NCBI RefSeq assembly: GCF_023159225.1
Contig: NC_063168.1
Coordinates: forward strand, 60,615,398 to 60,679,397
DNA length: 64,000 bases
Reading direction: 5' to 3'
From: Perognathus longimembris pacificus
Taxonomy: Eukaryota; Chordata; Mammalia; Rodentia; Heteromyidae
Every line of letters begins with the position of its first letter. Position 1 is the first letter of the stretch. A model generated the notes under the pieces. The model was given only the letters and a program-made list of their open reading frames with translations. It had not been told where the DNA came from and ran no database searches. The position numbers and the translations under genes were made by a program. Positions 33,013-45,794 of this stretch are shown here, in pieces.

Positions 33013-36000
33013 GAGCCCCTCCCCAGGGCTGTAATTATAGGCATGCAATGTACCACCATGCCAGGCTGAAGCAAAAACTTTCTATCTAAGGAACTTAGTA
33101 TTCACTGTGAATATTACCCTAAAGCATGTTGCCAAAATATGTAAATTCATTCTATGTAGGGTGACTATGTCCCTCATAAAGCAGTCATTGAAATGAGATA
33201 CTTAGGTATTTTTAGGCAAGAGAAAGGAAAACATGTCCACACTAATATCTATTCACAGATATCTATAGCAGCTTTACCTATAATAGCTTAAATCAACCAA
33301 AATATCAACTGAGGAAGGGCTAAATCCAAACGTGATGGATTATTACTAAGCAATTTTTTAAAATAGAGTATATTACTATAAGGACATATAGAACAACATG
33401 GAGAGACCATGAAATCATGATGTTTAAAAGAAAAGCCAACTACAAAAGACTAAATACTATGATCCCACTTATAGGACATTCTGGAAAAGGCAAGATTGAA
33501 GGCCCATAGCTAAGTGTAGTGGCACACTCCTGTAATCCTGTACTCAGAAGAGGATCACAAAGCAAGAGGATCACGAGTTCAAGGCCAGCCTGGGCTACAT
33601 AGAAAGACCCTGAGTAAAAAAAGTGAAGCAACAAGAAAAAGCATTGTGGAACAGCAGGCGGCCATGGCTGCTAGAAACTAGGTATTGAGGAAGAAACTGA
33701 ATGTAAGGGACACAAGGCAACTTTGGGGCATGATGTATCTTGACTGTGACAGTGATTATGAATGTTTGTTAAAACCCATTCAAATGACCTACTTAAAAAT
33801 AAGGTTAGTTTTACTATTTGTACTTGATTTCTCAGTAAATCTAATGACACAGTTTGTATATTAGGTACCAATTTGAGAATAGAGGGCCAAGACCTACATC
33901 CTAGAGCTGCTGCTGAAAGATGTAGATCTTAAATCCAGGAAGCAGTGCTGAGTAGAAGTAAGTTTCTAGGCTCTTCTGTCTTACTGTTATATTTGTTTAG
34001 GTCTTTACTATGATCTCCATATGTATTTTTTTAAGAGGGTCTCCTATTTCAAGTTAGAGGCTGGCCTCCAACTTGCAGTCCTCCTGCCTTAAGATACCCA
34101 AGTGCTGAGATTATAGGGGGGCATCAGCACACTTGGATCTTAGATATTCTAAACACCAGTTGCTAGGGACATAGTTCAAGTAGGCGCATGCTTAGCAAAC
34201 ACAAGGCCTTAGGGAACATCCCTAGCATGACAGGTAAAATCCACAACCAAACAACAGACATAAACTTCTTCAAACTGAGTTCAAACTTCAAGATGAGAAG
34301 ACAAAAGTCCAATAATAGGCCTGTATTTGACTCTGCAGTAGCCATTCCACAGAAGGGCAGGAATGCTCCAGCACTGTGCCTTTTACCAGCTACCCTTCTG
34401 CTTATTACTACAGCATGACTGAGGTCGTCTCTCAGGTCACTACCCTGAGCCAACAGGAAAGCCCCTCTGCATTCATGAGCCACCTGGGCCGCATCTCACC
34501 CCTGTGATCAATGTCATCAGTATCGCTGTCAGCTTCTTCATCCTCTTCATCCAGGGTTCCTCGAGTCAGGATCAGGTCAGAAGGGCCCAGCACAGGAGAC
34601 ATGCTGTCTAGAGTGAACACCCACATCGGTACACATGTCAGTACAAGTGTGCCTTCAGGAAAGTGATTCTGAATTAAGTGACTATGATTATCAACAGGCA
34701 GCACAACATTGCTCATAATAAATAAAAACGGAAGGCCTTGCTACTTCTTCAGAGAGCTTCATGTGTAGGAGGCAAGCACTCTTGCCACTAGGCCATATTC
34801 CCAGCCCCAGCCTTGCTACTTCTAAATGTTTCACTTAGGCTACTTATTATTTCCTAGTAATTCAGGTCACAGAGTACTTTCACAAGCCTAATAGTGCAAG
34901 GAATCCCTCTGAAGAGAACACACTTAGCTTAGGAATACTGGTGTTGTTTCATCAGCTCACAGCCTGGAAGAGGCTGTACTTTTAACTGTCCCAAGCCCCA
35001 GAACTGGCAAAAAAAAAGCCAGAGCTGAAATCAATACAGACACAGACATCAAATACAGACACCAAATCCTGTCAAATACATATGCATATACACACTCTTC
35101 CATCATCCATTTCTTTCTTCTGATAAACAAAAATATTCCTGTTAGGTGGAATAAGTATTCCCTGCACAGGTCTCATATCAAGCTCCCATTCCTACCCCAA
35201 CCACCACCAATACCTTTTCCAGTCCCTGAATCCAAGGCTACGGAGCCCAGATCCTTCCGCAAGCGCTCTAGCTGTTCTTTCTGCTGTTCACTCTGGGCAC
35301 TCGCCTGTAAGTAAAGGAAATGTCCATGTACTTAAAAAAGAGCCGAGTGTGTTCTTAGCATGTACAAAAAAAGCCCTGGGTCCAACTCCCTGCACAAAGA
35401 AACAAAATACAATGAAATAATAAAGGGGCACAAATTAAAGACCAACCTTCTAAGATGAGTGGAAGAATACTAGAGAATAATAAGGAAAGACTGATATCAG
35501 GACAAAAAACAGTGAGCAGACTAGGGAAATTTGCAGGCTGAATTAGAGGATTCAGAAATCAGACCCCAAAACACATCCCAAGAGCCTCAAGTAGACCTAA
35601 ACAAGAAGATCCAACATAGGCTGAGGGCACCATACTCATTTGAGAAACATTGTGAGCCTCCACTTTTTGTGGGTTTGTGTGTGTGAGGTACTGAGGATTA
35701 AACCCAGGGCCTCACACTTGCTAGCCAAGCACTCCACCATTGAGGCCACACCCTCAGTCCTTTTGTATAAATAATGAGTGGGAAAAATATTTATGTCAGT
35801 TAGACTGAGGTCATGGCCTTTTGTTTTCAAAGGCAGGCTCTAGGTACATTGCTCAGGTTGTCCTCCAACTACTGGGGGTGAAGATTTTCTCCCCTATCAG
35901 CCTCCAAATAGCTGGGACTACTAGCCGGTGCCAGGTCTCGGTGTAGTTGCTTTTCTGATGGCCCTAACATATACAAATAGCCTCTTTTCTTACCAGTGAC

Positions 36001-39000
36001 TTCTTCAGACGTTCATATTCAGGACGGTACTCCCTGGAAAAAGAAACACTTTCTAAATTCCTTTCCAAAATAATCCGCTCTGACTACTGAGATCACTATC
36101 ACATCTGACTGCTGGACTAGAAGGAAAATGCATGAGATGGGGTGAAGAAGACAGGCCCCCGTAGCTCAGGAAGCCCCATACTGAGTGATGAATTGGAACA
36201 CCTAAAAAACAGTCCTTTCTGAACCTTGGTGACATGCATAAAAACCCTTGCCGAGTGAACCAACATGAAAACAATGTATCTGAAAACCATGATGTGGCTA
36301 TTAGGATCCCTCAAAGTATGAAGCCAAAGCTGCTGGTCAGGAGCTGCTCCGGCTATGGCTAAAGTATACAGGCAATGAATCCACTCCAGGTAAATGGGAT
36401 TCTAGTATGACAAAAGTCTAAGGGTCATTTCTCAGGAAATGTATTACTGCCCATCAATAAGTGTGTTAAGGACTTTACATGTATTTTCTCCCACAACTCT
36501 CACACTGAACTTAATGTCAAGTCCAGCAAATGTACAGTTTGAGAATATTTTATAGGAACACAGCATGACCATCTGTCTAAGTGGTCTCCAGGTGCTTGTG
36601 TCCTACAATGGCAGAAATGAGCAGTTTCCCACAAAGCCCAAAGCATTCAGTCTATCACAGAATAGGTTTGATAATCCCTGCCTCCTTTCCTTAATACATA
36701 AAGATTTTACACTTCCTTTTTTAAAAATGTGAATTAAAACCTGTTACACTTAAATGTGGTCAGGTCCAGTACATAAGGACAAGGCAAACAGATTACATAC
36801 ACAATAACCTAATGCTTTGCCTGGCAAAACAGCTATCATTATCAGAATTGTGTTTTCCTGAGAACATTGTCAACAGACGTTCCTTTCACCTCACCTTTCA
36901 TATTCTTCCGCAGCACTGGTGACTTGCGTGCATAGCTCATCCATGCCAGTACCCAGAACAGCAGAGACACCTACCACCCTGAGGGAGCTGTAAAACTCAT
37001 CTAACACCAGACTCATGGAACGAGTCAAGTTACTAACATAGGTGGTCTCTTGATTCAAAGCATCTTGGAAAGCCTCAAAATCCTGCATCCATTCCACTGC
37101 GAAGCTGTGGTCAATGATGTCGGTCTGTACCAGGGAAAAGGCAACTATCAGCAAGCAGAAACTTCATCATAGACCAAACAATGGCCAAAGTCATTTTCAA
37201 GTTAAGTGATGGCAACAAAGAGCATATCAGCCACATGCTTTCTTCCCCTACCTCACCTAGTGCAACAAACCGCAAAGAAGTTGGTTTTTCTCTGTTTAAT
37301 CCACACTCGCAATATATTGAGATTTTCCTTCCCTATTCATACAGACCTAACCTTTTTTTTCCCTCTAATGCTGGTACTGGGGCTGAAACTGAGGACCTCA
37401 CACTCCTGCTCAGGTTTTCCCATCTTGGCTGGTGCTTTACCCCTGGAGCCATGCCTCCAGCCCCAGAGTCCTGATTCTGAAGGATTAAAACACTCTGGGT
37501 AGGAGTCAGTGCTAAATAGTCACTTCATTCCATTTAAGCCAGTTCTCTGATGTGCCAATTACTTGATTCAGCAAAACCTGAGCCTGCTCTCTAGGACCTA
37601 GAATAGTGACTCTTCCCACCCCTCCAGACCTCCCCACAACACCAGACAAAGCCCTCCTACAAAAACAATGTGGAAATCACAAGAGGTGGCATCCACTTAC
37701 TTTGTTCATGACCACAATGAAGGGCAGCTTGGTTTTGTACAAGATGCTGAAAATAAAACATGGAGACAGTATTGATAAAAATCACATAAGCTCTTATTTG
37801 TCAAGTGTTGGTCTGCTGGGATTAAGTCAAGACAGAAGAAATGGCTCTCTACAGATTCCAAAGTAGTTACCTGTTTTGACATGACATTCAGTATCCTCTC
37901 TAAGAGGGAAAAACTCCTGCCACCAAGTAAGTCTATGCCACCAAGCCTGGCTTCGACAAAACATTCTGTTCCTCCTGTTAAAATTTCACTCTAATTATCC
38001 TAAGACATGAAACCATTATTCAGACCAGAGGACACTCTTCTATTAAGATTTGGCTTTCTCTCACCAGGAAGCAATTATCAAAATGTCCCTACCCTATGCA
38101 TCTATACCCTATTTTAGTGATGAGAGAGAAGGTGGTCAGAAGAAAGAAAGTGCTGAGAGAGAATGGCAACTATGTGTCTCTTTTCTCCACTGGCACGCCC
38201 CCCCCCCAAAAAAAAACCCCAAAAGAATAAAGAGAAAAGAACTGAAAAGAAGGAAGCCTCCTACCTTGACAGAACACCACGCACCCCAATAGTCAGTACC
38301 TGCAGGCATACAGCATATTGGACATGAAGGTCACTGGGTTGGTGCTTCGTGACGTGTCCATTACATAGATGACCACCGTTGCAAATGAAGAAGCCTAAAA
38401 CCACAAAATAATGAAAGCCTCATTGCTCCAAACACTTCCCCCACTTTTCTCAACAGGAAAGAACCCCTTTGGACAGGGTGTACAGAGGTCTCCTCCTCCC
38501 TCAATCCCACACCAATGCTCACTCAGCACTGTCCTCTAGCTACTCTCAAGGGCAAGACCTAGAATACGCACCAGGGCTTCAGTGATGATTGTCCCAGAGG
38601 CTGACCAGGTGAAGACCTCAATCTGCCCGGGTGTGTCAATCAAGACATATCTGAGTCAAGGAAGACCATGAAAGAAGTGTTCCAACTATGCAACACTGAA
38701 AGGCATTTCATCCCTATAACTAAATACTGCCAGGCACCAGTCGCTCATGCCTGTAATCGCAGATACTGAAGAGGCTGAGATCTAAGGATCACAATTCAAA
38801 GCCAACCTGGGCAGGAAAGTCCATGATACTCTTTTTTTTTTTTTTTGCCAGTCCTGGGGCTTGGACTCAGGGCCTTAGCACTGTCCCTGGCTTCTTTTTG
38901 CTCAAGGCTAGCACTCTGCCACTTGAGTCACAGCGCCACTTCTGGCCGTTTTCTATATATGTGGTGCTGGGGAATTGAACCCAGGGCCTCATGTATACGG

Positions 39001-42000
39001 GGCAAGCACTCTTGCCACTAGGCCATATCCCCAGCCCTCCATGATACTCTTTATCTTCGATTAACCACCAGAAAGCCAAAAGTGGAGCTATGGCTCAAGT
39101 GATAAGAGTGCTAGCCTTGAGCAAAAAAAAAAAAAAAAAGAAACGCTCAGGGACAGCACCCAGGATCTGAGTACATGGTCCAGGACTGGCACACACATAC
39201 ACACAAATATTTGCTGACCCAAGTGGAATAATCTCTGTACACTGTCGAGTCTAATTTCCTTCCACAGCTCTTAAATTATCTAACATTCTCTCAAATGCTT
39301 CATGTCCAATATTCATGGTAATAGGCAGGAAGAGAAAGTGGGGGCCGACCACAAATGATCACAGGGGAAATTACAATCATTACTGAAAGGCAGGCACTGT
39401 GTTAAAAATGAGACATAGAAACTGGAATCATGCTTAGAAGTTAAAAAAAAAAAAGATATGGATTCTTGGGACACCATTAGGTTTCTCAGGGACAAAGAAA
39501 CAGAAGAGAGTAGAGATAGAGAGATAGAGGAATGTGACTTATAGAACACCAAGTACCTTCTTGAAGTGATGAGAAGGTTCTAAAGTTGACCATAGTGGAA
39601 GCCAGGCATGGTGGTACATGCCTGTAATTCCAACTATGCCAGAGGTGGAGGTAGGAGGACCTTAATCTGAGGCCTGCCCTAGGCAAAAAACAAAACCCTA
39701 CCTGAAAAATAAACTAAAGCAAGAAGGGCTAAGGGCAAGGTTCAAATAGTAGAATGTCTACCTAGCAAATAAAATGTCCTGAGTTCAAACCCCCAAACTA
39801 CCAAAAGAAAAGGGGGGGACCTGACTAGGTGACAGTAGCACAATTTTGTGAATGAATTAAAAGCCATTGAAAGTGGGTGCCGGGGGCTCACTGTGATCCA
39901 GGATCACAGTTCAAAGCCAGCCCAAGTAGAAAAGTCCATGAGACTTCATCTTCAATGAATCAACAAAAACCAAGCTACAGGTGTGGTTCAAGAGGCAGAG
40001 TATAAGATGAGCAAGCATCTGCTGAGCAAGCATAAAACCGATGTTCAAATGTCAATATGAGCAAGGCACTGCTCACATCTATAAGCCTACCTACTCAGAG
40101 GCTGTGATCTGAGAATGAAGTTCAAGGCCAGCCTAGGTAGACAAATCTTCAAATTGCTTATCTCTTGCTGGCACCAGTGGCTCATGCTAATCCTAGCTAC
40201 TTAGGAGGCTGAGATCTGAGGATCACGGTCCTGCCCTGGCAGGAAAGTCCATGACACTCTTATCGCCAACAAACCACCAGAAAAACCAGAAGTGGCACTG
40301 TGGTAGAGTGCTAGCCTTGAGCTGAAGAGCTCAGTGATAGGGCCCAGGCAGAGAGTTCAAGCCCCACAACCAACACTAAAATAAATAAATAAAAACTCTC
40401 TAATATAATGTTTGTAACATTTCTTCTATTCTTCCTTCTATCTCTGGTATATGCACAGAAATGTGGAATGCTGGGCTGGGAATATGGCCTAGTGGCAAGA
40501 GCGCTTGCCTCCTACACATGAAGCTCCCGGTTCGATTCCCCAGCACCACATATATGGAAAATGGCCAGAAGGGGTGCTGTGGCTCAGGTGGCAGAGTGCT
40601 AGCCTTGAGCGGGAAGAAGCCAGGGATGGTGCTCAGGCTCTGAGTCCAAGGCCCAGGACTGGCAAAAAAAAAAAAAAAAGAAATGTGGAATGCTAGTTAT
40701 CCAATAACTGAAATAGTGCATAGTTTGATTTCTTTATATTAAATATATAGCCTTTTTAAAAAGCAGAAAAAATATCTTTCTCCCTTAGAAAAAGAAAACA
40801 TGAAAAATTTAACAATAATTAAATCTAATTAATAAGAATGCTATTTTAAGCTGGGTGCCAGTGGGTCACACCTGTAATCCTAGATACTCAGGAAGCTGAG
40901 ATTTAAGGACCACCATTTGAAGACAGCCCAGGCAGAAAAGTCCGGGAGATTTTATTTCCAATAAACCACTCAGAAAACCAGAAATGGTGCTGTGGCTCAA
41001 GTAGTAGAGCACTAGCTTTGAGCTGAAGAGCTCAGCGACAAGCACCCAGGCTCAGAGTTCGAGTTCCACGATGACAAAAAAAAAAAGGGAATGCTATTTT
41101 GTTTTGTTACTTCTTACATCAGAAAATGTTTTGTTCTGAATCCTGCACATTATGCTCATTTCAACAATGGTTAAAAAGTTATTTTTAAAGCCAGGTGCTG
41201 GTGGCTCACGCCTGTAATCCTAGCTACTCAGAAGGCTGAGATCTGAGGATTCAGGTTCAAAGCAAGCCAGGGCAAGAAACTGCCTGAGACTCTTATTGCT
41301 AACAAACTACTCAAAAAAGCCAGAAGTAGCACTGTGGTGCAAGTGATAAGAGTGCTCACCTTGAGCAAAAGAAGCTTAGGAAGAGTGCTCAGGCCCTGAG
41401 TTCAAGCACTAGGATTGGCAAAAAAAAAAAGGTATATTGGAGGCTTTAATGGCAATAAGCACAATTTCCTTTGAGAAAGCAAGTAAGAAGCAGCACTTGG
41501 ACAGTCTTAAGGTGCCTCCAAAAGGGTAAGTGGGAGGGGGGACTGGGGAAAAGGCGCAGCAGCAGTGTTTATGGTAATTGCAAGTGGGATAATGGTAAAT
41601 GTAGCTCTATACTACATACTATCTCAGTGATTTTTTTTTTTTTTTTTTTTTTTTTGGCCAGTCCTGGGCCTTGGACAGAGGGCCTGAGTACTGTCCCTGG
41701 CTTCTTCCCGCTCAAGGCTAGCACTCTGCCACTTGAGCCACAGCGCCGCTTCTGGCCGTTTTCTGTATATGTGGTGCTGGGGAATCGAACCTAGGGCCTC
41801 GTGTATCCGAGGCAGGCACTCTTGCCACTAGGCTATATCCCCAGCCCCTCAGTGATTTTTTTTTTTTTTTTACCACTTTTTACTTCTAATAACTTCATTT
41901 CAATGAACACCCTCCCTTGCACATCCAACCCAACAACACTCACCCCAGAACCTTTCAAAAGCCAAATGTGTTGACTAGGGATTAACAAATCACTTACTTA

Positions 42001-45000
42001 GATGTGTTCTGGGCCTTCTCAATAAATTTCATCACCTAAAAGAAAAGATACCAATTACCACAGTATCTGCTTTGGATCAAAAACCACAGGGCCCCCAGGG
42101 GACATGTCTCACAATGGCCATTCTAAACAAAAATCTTCTTAATCTTAGGACACCAAATAATGAACTCATCCAAAGGAGAGCCACTCCAGCAGCACTACAA
42201 CACCCTGGGGCATAACACAAAACCAAACCTTGACCTAACACAAGGAAATCACATCTCCTAGCACTTTTACACAAGAACGTTTGTCAATCGCTTTAAAGAG
42301 CCAGTCGGAGGCTCCTGAACTACTTGCCCCAAACAATTCTATGACCTCAGCCTTCTGAGTATCTAGAAATACTGATATGCCCTACTTTGACCAGCTCTGA
42401 TCTCCTGCTAACAGCCTATCACATGAAGTGGCATCAGAACACAAGACTGATGTTTCCCAACAGAGAAGTAGGTAACCCAAGAACCTACAAAATGAGAGAT
42501 ACTTGTTACGAAGGAAAAGCACCATTTCTTACAATTTCTTGCCTGGTAGTGCATACCAATCCTTGTTCCCACAACACCACCCTTAGTGAAACAACCTAAG
42601 TCAGTAATAAGTCAGAGGAAAAACCCAGGTCTCTTTTTTTGTTTTACTGGTAAGTGTGAAGCATATCATCACACTAAACATCCTCGCGTGGCCTACTTCT
42701 CTGTTTACCAAATGCCTCTAGAGGTCTACTTCTCTGTCTACCAAAATGCCTACTTATTTTCTATATTGCTTTTCAGGAAAGCTCTTCTTCTTTACCATTG
42801 TGATCAAGCTAAGACATGTTGAGTTGGGCTTCTACAATCATGTCTATGAATGTAAAAAGAGCCATACCTGATCAAATCTGGTAGCAAAGAGATTGAGTGA
42901 GGTCACAATGCCACCATTGGGCCCAAGTCCATATCTGGATACTCAGTTCAGGATTTAAATTGCACACGTTAGGTAAAAAAGGGAGAAAAAAAGTGACCAA
43001 AATTTAATAGGCAGGTACATCAGACATTGACAGAGTGCTGGCATTAACTACGAAGATCTAAATGACTATTTGCTCTGATCCTCCCTAATCAAGCAACTGG
43101 CTGACTGGAATTAATCTTCCTTCCTACATTTACACAACAAGGAATCTACATATGTCCTATAGCACTGTACTAAACATACTGCTCCCTGAGTTTCCCAGTC
43201 TGAAGACAAGGTCATTAAGAAATGCATCCTCTGAGCCAATACCACTTTGCCAGACAGTAGCTACCAGTCAGCCTTTCATTTCTCAGTTCTCAAATTACAA
43301 CTCCCTATAGTCTAGAAAGATATTACGAAAACTAAACTCATAAGCTAAAATACTATTACTGATCATTTATAATATCCAGCCTGCATTCTTCCATTCTCTT
43401 AATAAAATCATTTTTCATTTTAAAGTGAATAATTCTTCTATTTGTATACTGAAAAAGAATAAGTAAAATCAGTCTCTCAAAGCCACAAAATATACACAGA
43501 AGCTGTATATACTCCTTCCTAGGAGTCATTACCATAGATGTGAAAAAGGATACTGTTTCATGACCTCTTTATACTTCACAGTGTCACGAATATCTAAGAG
43601 AGAAAACAAATACTGGAATGTACAAATAAAATGATGTTATGAGAAGTTCTACCTTTAAGTTAAGCCAATGGGTCTCTCAAGTAATTTCTCCTTCTTCTCC
43701 AGGATAAAAAATAATGTTTCTGTCTTGGAATCTGAATCATATTCCACATTTGAAGGAGAGGGATTGGTTTTTGTGTTGGTATGGGGGCTTGAACTCAGAG
43801 CCTCAAGATCTCACTGGGCTTTTTTTGCTCATCTCTAGCTCTCTAAGTCTTGAGCTATGCTCCTAGTTCTGATTTTTTCCTACTTATTTTGAGATAAGAC
43901 AGCCTGGGCTGACTTCCAACACTGATCATCAGATCTCAGCCTCCTGAGTAGCTAGGATTACAGGTGTGAGCTACTCATGCTCAACCTATGTTTTCTAGAA
44001 TTTTAATGCTAAGACCATTTGAATCAATTAGAGAAGAAGTAACATGAGGACAAAGACTAATTTTGTTTCTTAAGTTCAGGGAATTTTTTCCCAAAAGGAT
44101 CTCTGACTCTTCAAACAAAGCCTTATTCCTTTTATTAATATGTTTAGGGTAAAGGAAACTTAATAAAATTAGCAAATAAGAAGGAGGGAAAGGACTAGCA
44201 CACAGTGAGGGCCTGGAAATCAGAAAGCCTAGACCCTAGTAGGAATCCTGACAATGCAACAAACCCATTCTTTCTGACAGTCAGTCTCCTGTAAGTCTCA
44301 TGAAAACTGAGAACCTCTCCTCCAAACAATGCACAGGTGCATATATACACATTTACCCATGGAACTTGCCAAGTGGAAGCGAACCTTCTTACAGATCAAT
44401 GTGTGAACTATAGAAGAAAAATCTTTAAACTTTTTATGAAAAAAAATACTAAATGAAAAAGTTTAAAACCCTTCAGAGGTGGCTGAAGGGCTTATGGCCC
44501 AAGTGATTGTGCACTGACTTTCCAACAATTCAACTTTCCTAATTATATAGTCTTCTCACATATTAGTGACAGAAAGAAGGTAGATATAAATGTAAATGGG
44601 AAAGATACAAGCAAACTTAGGAAACTGGAAGGACTAAGAATATAGCTCATGCTAGGGTACTCAGTGCTAACTTGGTCTAGGTTTTGTGTATGATCCTCTG
44701 CACTGCACAAATATATATATACACATACATACATACATACATACATACATAATAAGTAAATAAAGGGGGAAAAGACAAGACAGAGAAGATGCGAATGAGG
44801 AAAAGGCCTGTTCAGGGGCTCACAGAAACCCAAAGGAAGTAAAAGCAGATAGGTCAGGGGGAAAAAAAACCAAAACCTGAAGACACCAGAGAAGACACCG
44901 GTAATCTGAAGGCTTTCTATTCACTATGAGGCACCTTACCAGTTCTGGGATAGGTAACTCACCAATATTGGCAGGAAAGGGGACTTCATGCACAGCTGGA

Positions 45001-45794
45001 TCCAGGTTGATCACATAAGGTGGAGAGCCTTGGCTATGCAAGTGTCCTGTAAGCCTCTGTAGAAATATGGGGAAAGAGTTGGAAAGTTGGCAAGGGTACT
45101 TAGAGTACTTTATTGACCAAGCCTGAAGGTTCAGCACTACATCCTTCTACTCTGTGCCCAAGACTGGACTCTCAGCCCACATGCTACCTTGCTTCATAAC
45201 TCTTCTTACAAAGTCTCTTCATCTTTGACAATTGCTTTGTGTGTACGTATGGGATTATTACTATTGTTGTTGGATTGTTAAACATGAACTCCAGGGAAGC
45301 CAGAATCTTGCCAATTTCGTTTTTCCTGTTTCTCCAGTGCTTAGAACACCGTAGAGGCTCAAGAAACATTTTCTTGATCCCTCGGTTCCTCTTCACCGCA
45401 AACTTGCGCTGCACTCCACAGACCCAGGCTTTGGGAAGTTGGCAACTTCATCAACAAGACGGGGTGAATCAAATCATGCAGAAACGGAGGGTATGCGGAA
45501 AGGCAGCCCCCCCACCCCGGGTGGGGTCCCGGGCTTCCAAAAGGAAGGAACTGGAGTTGATGACAGGACCAGAGAGCCACGAGCCGGGACCCGAACTCTG
45601 CACACACCTCCCTCCATTACCCCTGGCCTTCCGCCCGGCGCAGCCAACCTCTCATGCATCCCTCAATCACGCCTTCACCTCACCTGCACAAAGGTTGTTT
45701 TCCCAGAACCCGCCATTCCCAACACCAACAGACAAATAGGGGCCCGAGGCCCCCCAGAAGCCTGCGGCTCAGCCAGGGTCGCGGGCGCCGCCAT
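32099..45794 (-). CDS. GPN1: GPN-loop GTPase 1 (XAB1/RPAP4)
   Basis: Thirteen coding exons on the minus strand join in phase into a complete 377-residue protein: 45794-45684, 45056-44963, 43593-43554, 42934-42868, 42035-41998, 38650-38572, 38394-38300, 37746-37701, 37124-36895, 36033-35994, 35304-35214, 34607-34500 and 32193-32099. GPN1 is a cytoplasmic/nuclear-shuttling GTPase that works with GPN3 in assembly and nuclear import of RNA polymerase II. Visible motifs: Walker [10 protein letters not shown] (26-34), the family-defining GPN loop in GLGPNGG (84-90), G3 DTPGQIE (122-128), G4 NKTD split across an intron (189-192), G5 SAVLG (244-248), and the acidic tail [17 protein letters not shown]. 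The last exon ends in [10 protein letters not shown]. All donors are GT. The start ATG lies directly in the CpG-rich promoter and opens [11 protein letters not shown]. Confidence 0.98.
32249..32370 (+). mobile_element. B1-like head fragment
   Basis: AGCCAGATGTCAGTGACTCA ... CAGCCTGGGCAGAAAAG, directly inside the last GPN1 intron. Confidence 0.6.
32752..32920 (-). mobile_element. B1-Geo SINE, partial
   Basis: Reverse element with a deletion in the Geo part; ends TAGCTAGGAGTATAGG. Confidence 0.7.
32928..33010 (+). repeat. (CA)n microsatellite
   Basis: About 40 CA units with one CG interruption. Confidence 0.97.
33225..33850 (+). mobile_element. L1M 3' end fragment, split by a B1
   Basis: Matches the mammalian L1M 3' region: TATAGCAGCTTTACCTATAA, ATAGAACAACATGGAGAGAC, ATGATCCCACTTATAGGAC, and after the B1 GACTGTGACAGTGATTATG. 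In the last GPN1 intron. Confidence 0.7.
33508..33622 (+). mobile_element. B1-like monomer inside L1M
   Basis: AGTGTAGTGGCACACTCCTG ... GGCCAGCCTGGGCTACATAG with an A-rich end. Confidence 0.75.
34030..34136 (-). mobile_element. B1-like monomer, reverse
   Basis: GGCTGGCCTCCAACTTGCAG ... CCCAAGTGCTGAGATTATAG. Confidence 0.7.
34156..34232 (+). mobile_element. Old ID-like monomer
   Basis: GCTAGGGACATAGTTCAAGT ... ACATCCCTAGCATGAC. Confidence 0.55.
34749..34809 (-). mobile_element. 61-bp ID_L fragment with TSD and no tail
   Basis: Only the first part of the ID_L monomer is present (minus strand, starting GGGGCTGGGAATATGG). A perfect 14-bp TSD GCCTTGCTACTTCT lies on both sides (34735-34748 and 34810-34823). 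There is no Geo monomer and no A tail. Confidence 0.85.
35655..35762 (-). mobile_element. ID-like monomer, reverse
   Basis: GAGGATTAAACCCAGGGCCT ... CCACACCCTCAG. Confidence 0.6.
35815..35935 (-). mobile_element. B1-like monomer, reverse
   Basis: GGTACATTGCTCAGGTTGTC ... AATAGCTGGGACTACTAG. Lies 60 bp from the donor of GPN1 exon 36033-35994. Confidence 0.65.
36034..36890. other. GPN1 intron, nothing recognised
   Basis: No SINE and no reading frame of interest. A stretch near 36440-36545 (GACTTTACATGTATTTTCTC) weakly recalls an old MIR/L2 element. Confidence 0.4.
37362..37465 (-). mobile_element. ID-like element, reverse, old
   Basis: GGTACTGGGGCTGAAACTGA ... GAGCCATGCCTCCAGCCCC. Confidence 0.6.
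38730..39195 (+). mobile_element. B1-Geo SINE split by an ID_L-Geo
   Basis: Left part 38730-38833, right part from 39038. It begins about 80 bp from GPN1 exon 38650-38572. Confidence 0.85.
38834..39037 (-). mobile_element. ID_L-Geo SINE nested in a B1-Geo
   Basis: Reverse dimer with TSD TCCATGATACTCTT (38820-38833 and 39038-39051). Confidence 0.92.
39600..39815 (+). mobile_element. B1-ID-like dimer
   Basis: B1-like head (CAGGCATGGTGGTACATGCC), then a tRNA-like unit ending GAGTTCAAACCCCCAAACTA. It lacks the Geo-specific AAGCCAGGGACAGTG block. Confidence 0.65.
39868..40055 (+). mobile_element. B1-Geo SINE, deleted
   Basis: Forward element with shortened head and Geo part. Confidence 0.7.
40058..40160 (+). 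mobile_element. B1-Geo SINE, head only
   Basis: GCACTGCTCACATCTATAAG ... GCCAGCCTAGGTAGAC. Confidence 0.65.
40165..40390 (+). mobile_element. B1-Geo SINE with (AAAT)n tail
   Basis: Third of three forward elements in a row in this GPN1 intron. Confidence 0.8.
40473..40678 (+). mobile_element. ID_L-Geo SINE
   Basis: Full dimer, perfect 16-bp TSD AGAAATGTGGAATGCT. It shares the GAGCGGGAAG mark with the young subfamily but not all of its other marks. Confidence 0.92.
40852..41085 (+). mobile_element. B1-Geo SINE
   Basis: Forward dimer; A tail, flanked by GAATGCTATTTT on both sides. Confidence 0.86.
41188..41430 (+). mobile_element. B1-Geo SINE
   Basis: Forward dimer whose right end (GAGTGCTCAGGCCCTGAGTT) is closest to the ID_L-Geo version of Geo. 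Confidence 0.82.
41637..41847 (-). mobile_element. ID_L-Geo SINE, young subfamily
   Basis: Reverse dimer of the 20-226 subfamily. TSD CTCAGTGATTTTTT. About 150 bp from GPN1 exon 42035-41998. Confidence 0.92.
42036..42867. other. GPN1 intron, nothing recognised
   Basis: Repeat-poor intron with a short internal direct repeat (GCCTACTTCTCTGTTTACCA and a similar copy, about 42690-42745). Confidence 0.4.
43757..43985 (-). mobile_element. B1-Geo SINE, old
   Basis: Reverse dimer ending GTGAGCTACTCATGC. Confidence 0.8.
44626..44752 (+). mobile_element. ID-like monomer with (CATA)n tail
   Basis: Diverged tRNA-like unit, then TATATACACATACATACATA repeat. Confidence 0.55.
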
